A stretch of DNA of 64,000 nt, taken from NCBI GenBank assembly GCA_015067485.1, contig SVMJ01000001.1, positions 124,001 through 188,000 of the forward strand, in the 5' to 3' direction. Position 1 is the stretch's first letter. Every line of letters begins with the position of its first letter. Both the position numbers and the translations under genes were made by a program. Source of the stretch: Oscillospiraceae bacterium (GTDB taxonomy: Bacteria > Bacillota > Clostridia > Oscillospirales > JAAYXM01). Shown here one piece after another: positions 48,434 to 58,207 of this stretch. Below the pieces are notes generated by a model. That model worked only from the letters and a program-made list of their open reading frames with translations, made no database searches and was not told the origin of the DNA.

Positions 48434-48868
48434 ATGCAGAATACAAAAGCCGAATTCTTCCGTGCGATCAAATTCACGCTTTTCTCCATCAGCGCAGCCA
48501 TCATCCAAATCGTAAGTTTCACGATTTTCGAAGAGATTTTTCATCTCACACATTGGTTGGGTTATCTCATTTCCTTGGTCCTGTCTGTGCTGTGGCACTT
48601 CACACTCAACCGTAAATACACCTTCCGCTCTGCGAATAACATTCCGATTGCGATGGCAAAAGTTGCACTTTTCTACCTGATATTTACCCCTCTTTCTACC
48701 TGGTGGACTGCGGTGCTCACCGACACCTGCGGATGGAACGAATACCTTGTCGTCGCACTCTCAATGCTAACAAATTTCGTCACCGAATTTCTCTATGACC
48801 GTTTTGTTGTCTTTGGAAAAAGCATTGATACCGCAGTAAGGAAAGGGGCAGTTTCAGATGCGGAATAA
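48434..48868 (+). CDS. GtrA family membrane protein
   Basis: Four TM pattern; LGYLISLVLSVLWHFTLNRKYTFRS, FLYDRFVVFGKS. Confidence 0.85.
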   Translation: MQNTKAEFFRAIKFTLFSISAAIIQIVSFTIFEEIFHLTHWLGYLISLVLSVLWHFTLNRKYTFRSANNIPIAMAKVALFYLIFTPLSTWWTAVLTDTCGWNEYLVVALSMLTNFVTEFLYDRFVVFGKSIDTAVRKGAVSDAE

Positions 48869-49397
48869 AATAGCGCTTACGATCTCACTGGTCGGTTTGA
48901 TCGTATTGATTGCCACTTGTGTTCTCACGAGCAGTAAGGGTCGTCTGAGTGGAACAACTTTGGAGAGTCGCGAAGCAATCCTGCAAAGTCAGCCCGGACA
49001 GTATCCTTGGAAAATTTTGGATGAACAAGTAGTTGACGGGTATCTGGTCTGCTCCATGCGCGAAGATCCGGAAATCGGAATCCAAGATAACGAAATCGGT
49101 ATTGCAATTTTTGAAATTTTAGAAGATGGGAAGCACTCTTTTGTTACATGGGCGAAACGTGAAAGTGAAGAAATCGTTTTCTCGCATGTGCGTTTCCATG
49201 AAAACGAATATGTTTTGATTTTTGCCGATATTCCTTCCCCGTCGCATGCAGAAGTTACTTTCATACGTGATGATACGGTTTTGGAGAGCAAAACTCACGA
49301 ACTCACCGAAAACCGTGTTTTAGTGCTGCCGCGACCGGAAGATCCTTTGACCGTGACCGCGATTTATTACGATATAAACGGAAATAAGTACGAATAA
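48858..49397 (+). CDS. Hypothetical membrane-anchored protein
   Basis: N-terminal TM; no family recognised; overlaps GtrA gene end. Confidence 0.6.
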   Translation: MRNKIALTISLVGLIVLIATCVLTSSKGRLSGTTLESREAILQSQPGQYPWKILDEQVVDGYLVCSMREDPEIGIQDNEIGIAIFEILEDGKHSFVTWAKRESEEIVFSHVRFHENEYVLIFADIPSPSHAEVTFIRDDTVLESKTHELTENRVLVLPRPEDPLTVTAIYYDINGNKYE

Positions 49398-49439
49398 AAA
49401 AAGAGGAAGAAACACTCAAGTGTTCTTCCTCTTTTTTTA
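49396..49439. terminator. Bidirectional terminator
   Basis: AAAAAAAGAGGAAGAA..TTCTTCCTCTTTTTTT. Confidence 0.88.
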
Positions 49440-50882
49440 TTTTTTTCTTTTCCAAACAGATGGGATAAAGAGCATCAGCATCGGCATGATTTCCAATCGT
49501 CCTGTGAGCATATTGAAGCTGAGCAACAGTTTTCCAAGGTCGGAAAAATGCCCGTAATTTGCCATTGGACCGACCAGTTCGAATCCGGGGCCGATGTTAT
49601 TGATGGTTGCCGCAACCGCCGAGAAAGTGGTCAAAAACGAGTATTCTTCAAATGAGAGCAAGAGTGTCGTGGAAAGCATCAACAGAACATAAATCACAAA
49701 GTAACCCATGACTGCCTTGATTGCTTCGTTGCTTACGCGCTCTCCTTCAAAACGGACCACATTGACGCTACGCGGCTGATGAACTTTTTGCACTTCGTTA
49801 CGTGCGATTTTGGTCAGCATAACGGCACGCGCCACTTTGAAGCCGCCGCCCGTAGAACCTGCGCAAGCACCGATCAACATCAGAAGAAGCAGGATGCACT
49901 GTGAAAACACGGGCCACACGGCGAAATCTGCGGTAGCATACCCCGTTGTCGTAATGATCGACGCGACTTGGAAGAGTGCATAACGGAACGATGTGAAAAC
50001 AGAATCGTATTGCGGCAGGATATTCAGTGTAATCAAACTGACCGCAACTGCGACAATAACTCCGTACCATTTGAGTTCTTCACTACGAAGTGCACGAAGT
50101 GCATGACCTGTCAGAATAAAATAGAATAAGTTAAAATTGATCCCGAACAGGAGCATGAAGACGCTGATAACCCCATCAATGTATGCGCTGTTGTAGTATG
50201 CGATACTGTTGTTTTTGATTCCGAACCCACCTGTTCCAGCCGTACCAAACGAGTGAACAACGCTGTCAAAGAGCGGCATTCCGCCAAGCGCCAAAAGCAC
50301 AACTTCAAGGAGTGTCATTGCGATATAGATGCCGTAAAGAATGCGGGCGGTGAGACGCACGCGCGAGACCAACTTGCCCACGCTCGGACCAGGAACTTCC
50401 GCGCGCATGAGATGCATATCGCTACCGTTGGTGTTTGGCAAAACCGCAAGTGCAAACACAAGGATGCCCATACCACCAATCCAATGGGTGAAACTGCGCC
50501 AGAATAGCATACCGTGCGACATGGTTTCTACCTCAGGAAGGATGCTTGCGCCTGTTGTAGTAAAGCCCGATACGGTTTCAAAAAACGCATCGATATAGCG
50601 CGGGATTTCACCACTCAAGTAGAACGGTAATGCGCCGAAGATCGAGAGCACGATCCAAGAGAGTGCCACAATGACAAATCCTTCACGGGCATACAGTGTA
50701 GAGTCTTTCGGTCGCTTAAACGAAAGCAACGTTCCCACACTCAGGAGCAGCAGAATCGGAAGCAAAAACGGCAACCATTGATTCTCCCCATAATACACCG
50801 ACACCAAAAGTGGCAGAACCAAAAGCAATCCTTCGATCTTCATCAGTTTCCCGATGATGAGACCAATCATTCTGTAATTCAT
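49437..50882 (-). CDS. trkH: TrkH family potassium uptake protein
   Basis: TVSGFTTTGASILPEVETM, GGMGILVFALAVLP, ACAGSTGGGFKVAR motifs. Confidence 0.94.
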   Translation of the reverse strand: MNYRMIGLIIGKLMKIEGLLLVLPLLVSVYYGENQWLPFLLPILLLLSVGTLLSFKRPKDSTLYAREGFVIVALSWIVLSIFGALPFYLSGEIPRYIDAFFETVSGFTTTGASILPEVETMSHGMLFWRSFTHWIGGMGILVFALAVLPNTNGSDMHLMRAEVPGPSVGKLVSRVRLTARILYGIYIAMTLLEVVLLALGGMPLFDSVVHSFGTAGTGGFGIKNNSIAYYNSAYIDGVISVFMLLFGINFNLFYFILTGHALRALRSEELKWYGVIVAVAVSLITLNILPQYDSVFTSFRYALFQVASIITTTGYATADFAVWPVFSQCILLLLMLIGACAGSTGGGFKVARAVMLTKIARNEVQKVHQPRSVNVVRFEGERVSNEAIKAVMGYFVIYVLLMLSTTLLLSFEEYSFLTTFSAVAATINNIGPGFELVGPMANYGHFSDLGKLLLSFNMLTGRLEIMPMLMLFIPSVWKRKK

Positions 50883-50896
50883 AAATCCCCCACCAA

Positions 50897-52261
50897 TTAT
50901 GCGTCTGCAAAGATGTCGTCCAAAGTACGCAGAATGTGATCCGCAGTAACAACGATCACGCTATCACCCGGTTGCATACAGTCGCTACCGCCCGGGATGA
51001 GCGCTTTGCCTTTTCGGACGATGCACGCAACGAGCAAGTTGGGTTTTAGTTTCAAATTGCTGAGTGGGACTCCCGCATACTTCATTTTATCTGTCACGCG
51101 GAATTCCAGCGCTTCGACCTTTTGATCAACAATTTTACACAGGGTTTCAACGCTGTTGTTGTCAAAGGAATTCTGCATTGCACGGACATAGCTGACGATA
51201 CGGTTGGTGGTAACAGACTTCGGAGAAACCGCACCTTCTACCCCAACATCATCAAGCATTTTCGCAAGGGACATACGGTTGACCTTGGGTACAACCTTCG
51301 GCACACGTAGACTTTCCGCATACATGGAAATGATGATGTTTTCTTCATCAATATCCGTCATCGCAACGCAGGCATCAAACGATGTGAGTCCTTCTTCAAT
51401 GAGCAATTCGTGTTCACTTCCGTCCCCGCACACGATTTCCGCACGCGGAAGCATTTCGGAAAGATGGATGCATCGTTCTTCGTCTTTTTCAATGATCTTG
51501 ACGTGCATCCCGGACTGCGTCAAACGCTTCGCAAGATAGTATCCGATTTTGCCACCACCGATGATCATCGCGGAGCGGCTTTTTTCTTTATAGATCCCGA
51601 TCTGTTTGAAGAATGCGGTGATACCCGCAGGATCACCCGTCATGGTAATATGATCCCCTTCGCGTAGGATAAACGCACCGTTCGGGATGAAAATCTTCTC
51701 TCCGCGTTGCACCACGCAGACAAGTATTCTCGCACTATATGCCTTCGCGATTTCCTGCAAAGACTTCCCCGCAACCGGGCTATTTGCCGCAATGCGGATT
51801 TCAACCAGGTCCACACGCCCACGGGAGAAAGACTCAATTTTGAGTGCGGACGGGAAACGAAGTACACGGGAAATTTCCATCGCGGTTTCCATTTCCGGAT
51901 TAATAACCAACGAAAGCCCCAGTTCTTCTTTCAAGAAAATCAACTGTTCGGAATACTCGGGATTGCGCACACGCGCAATGGTATTTTTCGCACCGATTTT
52001 CTTTGCGACCATGCAACTGAGAATATTGAGTTCATCCGAACTGGTTGCGGCAATCAAAAGATCTGACTTGTTGACGCCCGCTTCCATCTGGACTTTATAA
52101 CTTGCACCGTTCCCGATGATACCAAGAACATCGAATGTATTGACCACATTTTCAATGACCTTCTCATCGCGATCGACAATGACGATATCATGCCCCTCAG
52201 CCGAGAGAAGTTCGGTCAATGTATGCCCAACTTTACCATCGCCGATGATGACGATTCTCAT
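50897..52261 (-). CDS. trkA: Trk system potassium uptake protein TrkA (two RCK modules)
   Basis: MRIVIIGDGKVGHTLTELLSAEGHDIVIVDRD and second Rossmann AMIIGGGKIGYYLAKRL. Confidence 0.94.
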   Translation of the reverse strand: MRIVIIGDGKVGHTLTELLSAEGHDIVIVDRDEKVIENVVNTFDVLGIIGNGASYKVQMEAGVNKSDLLIAATSSDELNILSCMVAKKIGAKNTIARVRNPEYSEQLIFLKEELGLSLVINPEMETAMEISRVLRFPSALKIESFSRGRVDLVEIRIAANSPVAGKSLQEIAKAYSARILVCVVQRGEKIFIPNGAFILREGDHITMTGDPAGITAFFKQIGIYKEKSRSAMIIGGGKIGYYLAKRLTQSGMHVKIIEKDEERCIHLSEMLPRAEIVCGDGSEHELLIEEGLTSFDACVAMTDIDEENIIISMYAESLRVPKVVPKVNRMSLAKMLDDVGVEGAVSPKSVTTNRIVSYVRAMQNSFDNNSVETLCKIVDQKVEALEFRVTDKMKYAGVPLSNLKLKPNLLVACIVRKGKALIPGGSDCMQPGDSVIVVTADHILRTLDDIFADA

Positions 52262-52331
52262 AGGAAAGCCCCCTTCCAAAACGGTATCGTTATTATACGC
52301 TCATTTCCATCCAAAAGCAAGTATTTCGTGC

Positions 52332-52361
52332 TAAAAAGAAAGCCACCGAACGGCGGCTTTC
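52332..52361 (-). terminator. Terminator downstream of thrS
   Basis: AAAGCCaCC-gaac-GGcGGCTTT with minus-strand T-run. Confidence 0.75.
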
Positions 52362-52366
52362 CAGAA

Positions 52367-54295
52367 TCATTCTTCACTTGCTTTTTCTTCGCGGAGAGCA
52401 CGGGTGGCAATTTCTTCCTTGACCTGTGCGATGAACGCAGCGATATCCTTTGCGCCTTCTTCGCCTTCAAAACGGCTTCTGACAGAGACAGTCGCGGTTT
52501 CTTCCTCTTTCTGCCCCACGATGAGCATATACGGGATACGTTCGTTGCGTGCTTCACGGATCTTATAACCGATCTTTTCCGCACGTTCGTCCAGCTCGCA
52601 ACGGATGCCTGCGGCTTTCAAGTCTGCAAGGACCTTTTTGCCATAGTCGAAATACTTATCCGAAATGGGCAGGATTTTCACCTGGACAGGTGCAAGCCAT
52701 GTCGGGAATTTTCCTGCAAAGTGCTCGGTCAAAATACCGATGAAACGCTCAATCGATCCGAAGCAAACACGGTGGATCATGATCGGGCGGTGTGCTTCGC
52801 CGTCCGCACCGATGTATTCCACTTCAAATCTCTGCGGGAGCTGGAAGTCGAGCTGAATGGTTCCGCACTGCCAACTTCTGCCGATCGCATCGACCAAGTG
52901 GAAGTCGATTTTCGGGCCGTAGAACGCGCCGTCGCCTTCGTTGACCACATAGTCAAGACCCATTTCATCCAATGCGCCACGCAAACCGTCGGTCGCGAGT
53001 TCCCAATCTTCGTCACTGCCCATGGAATCTTCCGGGCGGGTGGAAAGTTCAATGAAATACTGGAATCCAAAGAGCTGATAAACTTCGTCGATCAAGCGCA
53101 CAACACCCTTGATTTCTTCGCGGATCTGCTCGGGAGTCATGAAGATATGTGCGTCGTCCTGATTAAAACAACGGACACGCATGAGCCCGTGCAACGCACC
53201 GGATTTTTCATGGCGGTGAACCAGACCGACTTCTGCCAAGCGGAGCGGCAGTTCACGGTAAGAGTGCGGCTGGGACTGATAGACCATGACACCACCCGGG
53301 CAGTTCATGGGCTTGATTGCGAAATCTTCTTCATCGATGACTGTGGTATACATATTTTCCTGATAGTGATCCCAATGCCCCGAAGTTTCCCACAGACGGC
53401 GGTTGAGCATGATGGGGGTGGAAATTTCCACATAGCCTTCGCGCTCGTGGATTTCGCGCCAGTACTGCATCAAAGTATTTTTGAGCAGCATACCCTTCGG
53501 AAGGAAGAACGGGAAACCCGGACCTTCATCACGGAACATGAAGAGACCCAGTTCCTTGCCGATTCTTCTGTGGTCACGCTTTTTTGCTTCTTCCAGCATG
53601 GTGACATATGCTTCCAAATCCGCATTTTTGGTAAACGCAGTACCGTAAATACGGGTGAGCATCTTGTTGTTTTCATTTCCGCGCCAATATGCACCTGCAA
53701 GTTTCATCAACTTGAAAGCCTTGACCTGCTTGGTGGACATCAAATGCGGACCAGCACAAAGGTCGGTAAACTCGCCCTGCTTGTACAGACTGATGATCGC
53801 ATCTTCCGGCAAATCCTCGATGAGTTCCACCTTATACGCTTCGTTCTGCTTTTTGAAGAATTCGATTGCTTCCGCACGCGGAAGTTCAAAGCGCTCGAGC
53901 GGAAGATTTTCCTTGACGATTTTCTTCATCTCTGCTTCGATTGCTTCAAAATCATCGGTGGTGAAAGTTCTTTCGCTGTCAATGTCATAATAGAACCCAT
54001 CATCGACCGACGGACCGATCGCAAGCTGAACGTCCGGATACAGACGCTTGACCGCCTGCGCCAAAATATGGGATGCAGTATGACGGAATGCGTCTTTACC
54101 GCCCTTATCATCAAAAGTCAAGATACTGACTGCACAGTCACGGTCGACCACGGTACGCAGATCCACGCGTTCCCCGTCGATTTCGCCTGCACATGCAACG
54201 CGCGCCAGACCTTCGCTCAAATCCTTTGCGATATCAAGCACGGTCATGGAACTTACGTATTCTTTTACGGAACCGTCTTTCAAAGTGATTTTCAT
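52367..54295 (-). CDS. thrS: Threonyl-tRNA synthetase
   Basis: TGS N-term, HTASHILAQAVKRLYPD, MNCPGGVMVYQ, class II motifs. Confidence 0.97.
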   Translation of the reverse strand: MKITLKDGSVKEYVSSMTVLDIAKDLSEGLARVACAGEIDGERVDLRTVVDRDCAVSILTFDDKGGKDAFRHTASHILAQAVKRLYPDVQLAIGPSVDDGFYYDIDSERTFTTDDFEAIEAEMKKIVKENLPLERFELPRAEAIEFFKKQNEAYKVELIEDLPEDAIISLYKQGEFTDLCAGPHLMSTKQVKAFKLMKLAGAYWRGNENNKMLTRIYGTAFTKNADLEAYVTMLEEAKKRDHRRIGKELGLFMFRDEGPGFPFFLPKGMLLKNTLMQYWREIHEREGYVEISTPIMLNRRLWETSGHWDHYQENMYTTVIDEEDFAIKPMNCPGGVMVYQSQPHSYRELPLRLAEVGLVHRHEKSGALHGLMRVRCFNQDDAHIFMTPEQIREEIKGVVRLIDEVYQLFGFQYFIELSTRPEDSMGSDEDWELATDGLRGALDEMGLDYVVNEGDGAFYGPKIDFHLVDAIGRSWQCGTIQLDFQLPQRFEVEYIGADGEAHRPIMIHRVCFGSIERFIGILTEHFAGKFPTWLAPVQVKILPISDKYFDYGKKVLADLKAAGIRCELDERAEKIGYKIREARNERIPYMLIVGQKEEETATVSVRSRFEGEEGAKDIAAFIAQVKEEIATRALREEKASEE

Positions 54296-54401
54296 TTTTG
54301 TTTGCCCCTTTCTCGAATGGGAATCCGGTAAAACTTGCAAAATTTTCTTTAAGAAGTATTATATCACGCTTTTTTTCGTTCGTCCATAGCGTTTTGATAA
54401 A

Positions 54402-54427
54402 AAAAGTCCTCCGAACGGAGGACTTTT
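54402..54427 (-). terminator. Terminator downstream of obgE
   Basis: AAAAGTCCTCC-gaac-GGAGGACTTTT. Confidence 0.85.
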
Positions 54428-54428
54428 C

Positions 54429-55700
54429 TTACTTCACATATTCGAATTCCAAATCGTAGATGATGATAGTATCATTTTCCTGTACGCCGCGCTCTTCCAG
54501 CGCATCAAATACGCCGTGTTGACGCAGCAAGCGTTCGAAGTACAGGCGGGATTCGTAATCGTCAAAATTGACCGAACCGAGTGCGCGGATGAGCCAATCC
54601 CCTTCCACCTGATAGACATCGCCATCCAAACGCGTGATGGTGAAGGAATAGTCGTCACGTACCACTTCGGGTGCGACATAATCCGGCTCGTACACCTGAA
54701 TTGGCGGGAGTTTGGACAGTTCTTCCGCGATGCGGTTTAAGAGTTCATCCACACCCTGTCTGGTTGCCGCAGACATCTCATAATACGGATAGCCTTGTTC
54801 TTTGATATATTCCGCAAACTTGTCCGCAATCTCACGGTCATACACCAAATCCACTTTATTTCCCACTACGATTTGCGGTCTCGATGCGAGTTCTTCATTA
54901 TAACGCGAAAGTTCTTCGTTGATCGCATTGAAATCTTCGATGGGGTCACGACCTTCACAACCGGAAACGTCTACGATATGCACCAGCAGACGGCAACGGT
55001 CAATATGTCGCAAGAACTGATGACCCAAGCCCGCGCCTTCCGATGCACCTTCGATGATACCCGGGATATCTGCCATGACATAAGAATATTCTTCGTCTAC
55101 TCGTACCACGCCGAGATTCGGGACCAAGGTGGTAAAGTGATAGTTTGCAATTTTCGGGCGTGCCGCGCTGACAACCGAGAGCAGAGTGGATTTTCCGACA
55201 TTCGGGAATCCTGCCAAGCCGACGTCTGCAAGGAGTTTGAGTTCCAAGCGAACGTACATACTCTCGCCATCCAGCCCCGGTTTTGCAAAGCGCGGTGCCT
55301 GACGGGTTGGGGTGGCAAAATGCTGATTGCCCCAGCCGCCGCGTCCGCCTTTGCAGAGTACGAAGCGATCGATGTTGGACATATCCACAACCAATGCGCC
55401 GGACTCTTCGTCATATACGAGTGTCCCGCGCGGAACGCGGATTTCCAAATCCTTTCCGTCTCGACCCGAACATCGCTTGCCCGCGCCGTTATCGCCGTTT
55501 TGCGCAACGAACTTTCGTTTGTAACGGAACTCGACCAGTGTGGACATATGGTTGTCCACCACAAGTACAATATCGCCGCCTTTGCCTCCGTCTCCGCCAT
55601 CCGGACCGCCGGATGCGATGTATTTTTCACGATGGAATGCGACCGCACCGTCGCCGCCGCGACCCGCGGTAAAACGCACTTTTGCTACATCTACAAACAT
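54429..55700 (-). CDS. obgE: GTPase Obg/CgtA
   Basis: FVDVAKVRFTAGRGGDGAVAFHREKY..GGPDGGDGGKGGD; GFPNVGKSTLLSVVSAARPKIANYHFTTL. Confidence 0.97.
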   Translation of the reverse strand: MFVDVAKVRFTAGRGGDGAVAFHREKYIASGGPDGGDGGKGGDIVLVVDNHMSTLVEFRYKRKFVAQNGDNGAGKRCSGRDGKDLEIRVPRGTLVYDEESGALVVDMSNIDRFVLCKGGRGGWGNQHFATPTRQAPRFAKPGLDGESMYVRLELKLLADVGLAGFPNVGKSTLLSVVSAARPKIANYHFTTLVPNLGVVRVDEEYSYVMADIPGIIEGASEGAGLGHQFLRHIDRCRLLVHIVDVSGCEGRDPIEDFNAINEELSRYNEELASRPQIVVGNKVDLVYDREIADKFAEYIKEQGYPYYEMSAATRQGVDELLNRIAEELSKLPPIQVYEPDYVAPEVVRDDYSFTITRLDGDVYQVEGDWLIRALGSVNFDDYESRLYFERLLRQHGVFDALEERGVQENDTIIIYDLEFEYVK

Positions 55701-55732
55701 GCACAAATCCCCTTTCTGTGCCTATTGTATCA

Positions 55733-55766
55733 AAATAGGGGCCGCCTGATACAGCAGCCCCTACCA
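55733..55766 (-). promoter_or_regulatory. Hairpin between rpmA and obgE, possible partial terminator
   Basis: Minus strand TAGGGGCTGC...GGCGGCCCCTATTTTG. Confidence 0.45.
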
Positions 55767-55783
55767 AAATGAAACCGTGTTGA

Positions 55784-56065
55784 TTATGCCATCGGGATAA
55801 CCGAAACCTGCTTACGGTCACGGCCGAGACGTTCAAAACGAACGACGCCGTCAGTCAAAGCAAACAGGGTGTCATCAGAACCGATGCCAACATTCTTACC
55901 CGGATGGATGCTGGTGCCGCGCTGGCGAACCAGGATGTTACCTGCGATAACAGCCTGCCCGTCTGCACGCTTCACGCCAAGGCGCTTGGACTCAGAGTCA
56001 CGACCGTTCTTGGTGGAACCGACACCCTTTTTATGAGCAAAAAATTGAATCTGTAATTTCAGCAT
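55784..56065 (-). CDS. rpmA: 50S ribosomal protein L27 with cleavable N-terminal extension
   Basis: [37 protein letters not shown]. Confidence 0.98.
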   Translation of the reverse strand: MLKLQIQFFAHKKGVGSTKNGRDSESKRLGVKRADGQAVIAGNILVRQRGTSIHPGKNVGIGSDDTLFALTDGVVRFERLGRDRKQVSVIPMA

Positions 56066-56069
56066 TGGT

Positions 56070-56378
56070 TTACACCTCCATAACCTGAATGTAATGTGGA
56101 TACTGATTTTCGATATTGAGCAGTTGCAGTTTGAGAGCTTGGATCACTTTTTCTGCCTCGGGACACGGTTTTGTGAGTCGCAGGAAGACTCTTGCCTCCT
56201 TTTCACAAACCGAAACTTCAGCGTTTGCTCCAAACATATCATTGACTGCGCACTCACACAGAGTCACGGCGCTGGTAACTGCGGCACACACGATGTCGCT
56301 CCCCGCTTCCGCGTACCCGGAATGCCCGGATACTTCAAAGCCGACCGGTCTCTGCGCAAAGAATTTTGCGGTAATCAT
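56070..56378 (-). CDS. prp: Ribosomal-processing cysteine protease Prp
   Basis: [25 protein letters not shown], located between rplU and rpmA. Confidence 0.93.
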   Translation of the reverse strand: MITAKFFAQRPVGFEVSGHSGYAEAGSDIVCAAVTSAVTLCECAVNDMFGANAEVSVCEKEARVFLRLTKPCPEAEKVIQALKLQLLNIENQYPHYIQVMEV

Positions 56379-56686
56379 TATGCGCTGATCTTGGTGATCT
56401 GCAGCTTGGTGTACGGCTGACGATGGCCCTGACGTCTTCTGTAGTTCTTCTTTGCTTTGAACTTGAAGACAATGACCTTTTTCTGCTTACCGTTCTTCAC
56501 AAGCTTTGCTTCGACGGTTGCGCCTGCAACATTCGGAGTACCAACGGTAACGTTTTCACCGTCGATGAGCATCAAAACGCTGTCAAAAGTAACGCTGTCA
56601 CCTTCGATGTTGAGCTTTTCGACGTAGATTTCATCACCTTCGGAAACCTTGTACTGCTTGCCACCGGTTACAAAAATCGCTTTCAT
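56378..56686 (-). CDS. rplU: 50S ribosomal protein L21
   Basis: [25 protein letters not shown]...[23 protein letters not shown]. Confidence 0.98.
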   Translation of the reverse strand: MKAIFVTGGKQYKVSEGDEIYVEKLNIEGDSVTFDSVLMLIDGENVTVGTPNVAGATVEAKLVKNGKQKKVIVFKFKAKKNYRRRQGHRQPYTKLQITKISA

Positions 56687-56704
56687 TTCTCGCACCTCTC
56701 TTCA

Positions 56705-56768
56705 ATTTAGAGTCTCGCTCTTGTGGGTGCAGTAAAAACTGCTTGAAAACAGACCCACTCAATGCGGC
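56705..56768 (-). ncRNA. Candidate ribosomal protein L21 leader
   Basis: Minus-strand stem GTGGGT..GCAGT-tttt-ACTGC-ACCCAC in the rplU 5'UTR. Confidence 0.5.
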
Positions 56769-56774
56769 TTTGCT

Positions 56775-56803
56775 ATTTTACCATGAAAAATATGAAAAGT
56801 CAA
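56775..56803 (-). promoter_or_regulatory. Sigma-A promoter of rplU operon
   Basis: Minus strand TTGACT, 17 bp, TAAAAT. Confidence 0.75.
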
Positions 56804-56932
56804 CATTATTTTCTGCTTTTCTTTCACATAAAATGATGATAACAGAAAAAAGTTTCAAAAGCAAAACTTTCGGTTGATTTCTGATGAATATCGTTGTATG
56901 CTTAAAGAAAGAATAGAAATGAGGTGACCTAC

Positions 56933-57211
56933 ATGAGCGAAGAATTCAGCCCGAATATCGTTGTTCTGACCGACGACGAAGGAAATGATTTGGAATTTGA
57001 GCACTTGGATACCATCGAATACGAAGGTGATCTGTACATGGCGTTCGCACCGGCAGGGATTCCGGATGATTTTGAAGATGCAATTGAACTTACCATCCTT
57101 CAGGTGACCAAGGACGAAAACGGCGAAGAGATTCTGGCATCTGTTGATGACGAAGAAAAACTTCAGGCCGTATTCGAAGTCTTTATGGACGAGGCGGAAG
57201 ACGAAGAATAA
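56933..57211 (+). CDS. DUF1292 domain-containing protein
   Basis: Small acidic protein IVVLTDDEGNDLEFEHLDTIEYEGDLYMAFAP. Confidence 0.85.
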   Translation: MSEEFSPNIVVLTDDEGNDLEFEHLDTIEYEGDLYMAFAPAGIPDDFEDAIELTILQVTKDENGEEILASVDDEEKLQAVFEVFMDEAEDEE

Positions 57212-57224
57212 TCTTCTCTTCCTT

Positions 57225-57407
57225 CTCCCTGCGTTGTACGTGATGTGCCTATTTAAACCCACAATTTTAATATGGGATTCCGAACTTCTTTTGCTGATCG
57301 CAGGCCTCCCGACTCACGTCGGACGTTGGAAGCAATGATGCAAGAGAGAGGAAACCCACCTGCAATTACTGCAGGTTATAAACGGGTACACACGGCATCG
57401 GCGGGGT
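57225..57407 (+). ncRNA. ssrS: 6S RNA (clostridial type)
   Basis: TCCCTGCG...GTGATGTGCCTATTTAAACCCACAA..GGGATTCCGAACTTC..GAAACCCACCTGCAATTACTGCAGGTTATAAACGGGTACACACGGCATCGGCGGGG; closing CCCTGC/GCGGGG stem. Confidence 0.9.
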
Positions 57408-57420
57408 ATACGCAAACTGA

Positions 57421-57446
57421 GCAAGGCGTTTTTTCGCCTTGCTTTT
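57421..57446 (+). terminator. Terminator of 6S RNA
   Basis: GCAAGGCG-ttttt-CGCCTTGCTTTT. Confidence 0.85.
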
Positions 57447-57468
57447 CCATATTAGAGGAGTTCATTTT

Positions 57469-58191
57469 ATGAAAGAACAGTTGATCCGTACGCAAATGCT
57501 GCTCGGCGAAGATGCTATGACAAAACTGAATCAGTCTCACGTCGCGGTGGTCGGGCTTGGTGGCGTGGGCGGATATGCGGTGGAAGCACTCGTCCGCTCA
57601 GGGGTTGGGAAACTCACACTCATCGACCACGACACGATCAGCGTGAGCAATCTCAACCGCCAAATCGGCGCATTACATAGCACAATCGGGCGTTCCAAAG
57701 CGGAAGCACTTGCCGCTCGCGTGCGCGACATCTCCCCCGGATGTGAAGTTGCTCCGCTGGATTTGTGTTACAGCGCGGAAACAAGGGAAGAATTGTTCTC
57801 ACATTCCCCCGATTTTATCGTGGATGCAATCGATTTGGTTACGCACAAACTGGATCTGATCTGCACCGCAGTCTCCCGTAACATTCCCATCATATCGGCA
57901 CTCGGCACGGGGAATAAACTGGATGCAACAGCACTTACCGTAACCGATATTTCCAAGACCTACAACTGCCCGCTCGCAAAAGTCATTCGGAAAGAATTGC
58001 GGGCGCGCGGAATCAACCATCTTCCCGTTCTCTTCTCCCCCGAAGAGAAAAGGGAGGCTGACCAGATGGAAACTCCGCCGGATGGTCGCCGTTCCATCCC
58101 CGGGAGCGTTGCATGGGTTCCCGGTTGTGCGGGACTCATGATCGCAGGCGAAGTGGTATTGCGTTTATGTGATATCAAAAAAGAGAGGTAA
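57469..58191 (+). CDS. tcdA: tRNA threonylcarbamoyladenosine dehydratase (ThiF/MoeB/HesA family)
   Basis: RTQMLLGEDAMTKLNQSHVAVVGLGGVGGYAVEALVRSGVGKLTLIDHDTISVSNLNRQ. Confidence 0.92.
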   Translation: MKEQLIRTQMLLGEDAMTKLNQSHVAVVGLGGVGGYAVEALVRSGVGKLTLIDHDTISVSNLNRQIGALHSTIGRSKAEALAARVRDISPGCEVAPLDLCYSAETREELFSHSPDFIVDAIDLVTHKLDLICTAVSRNIPIISALGTGNKLDATALTVTDISKTYNCPLAKVIRKELRARGINHLPVLFSPEEKREADQMETPPDGRRSIPGSVAWVPGCAGLMIAGEVVLRLCDIKKER

Positions 58192-58203
58192 CCCCTCTCT
58201 TTT
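58179..58203. terminator. Bidirectional terminator between tcdA and sigE
   Basis: AAAAGAGAGG-taa-CCCCTCTCTTTT. Confidence 0.8.
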
Positions 58204-58207
58204 CTCT

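Noticed and set aside
52190-54331. 713-aa plus-strand ORF opposite thrS
   Set aside because: Same antisense codon-bias artefact; thrS on the minus strand is unambiguous.
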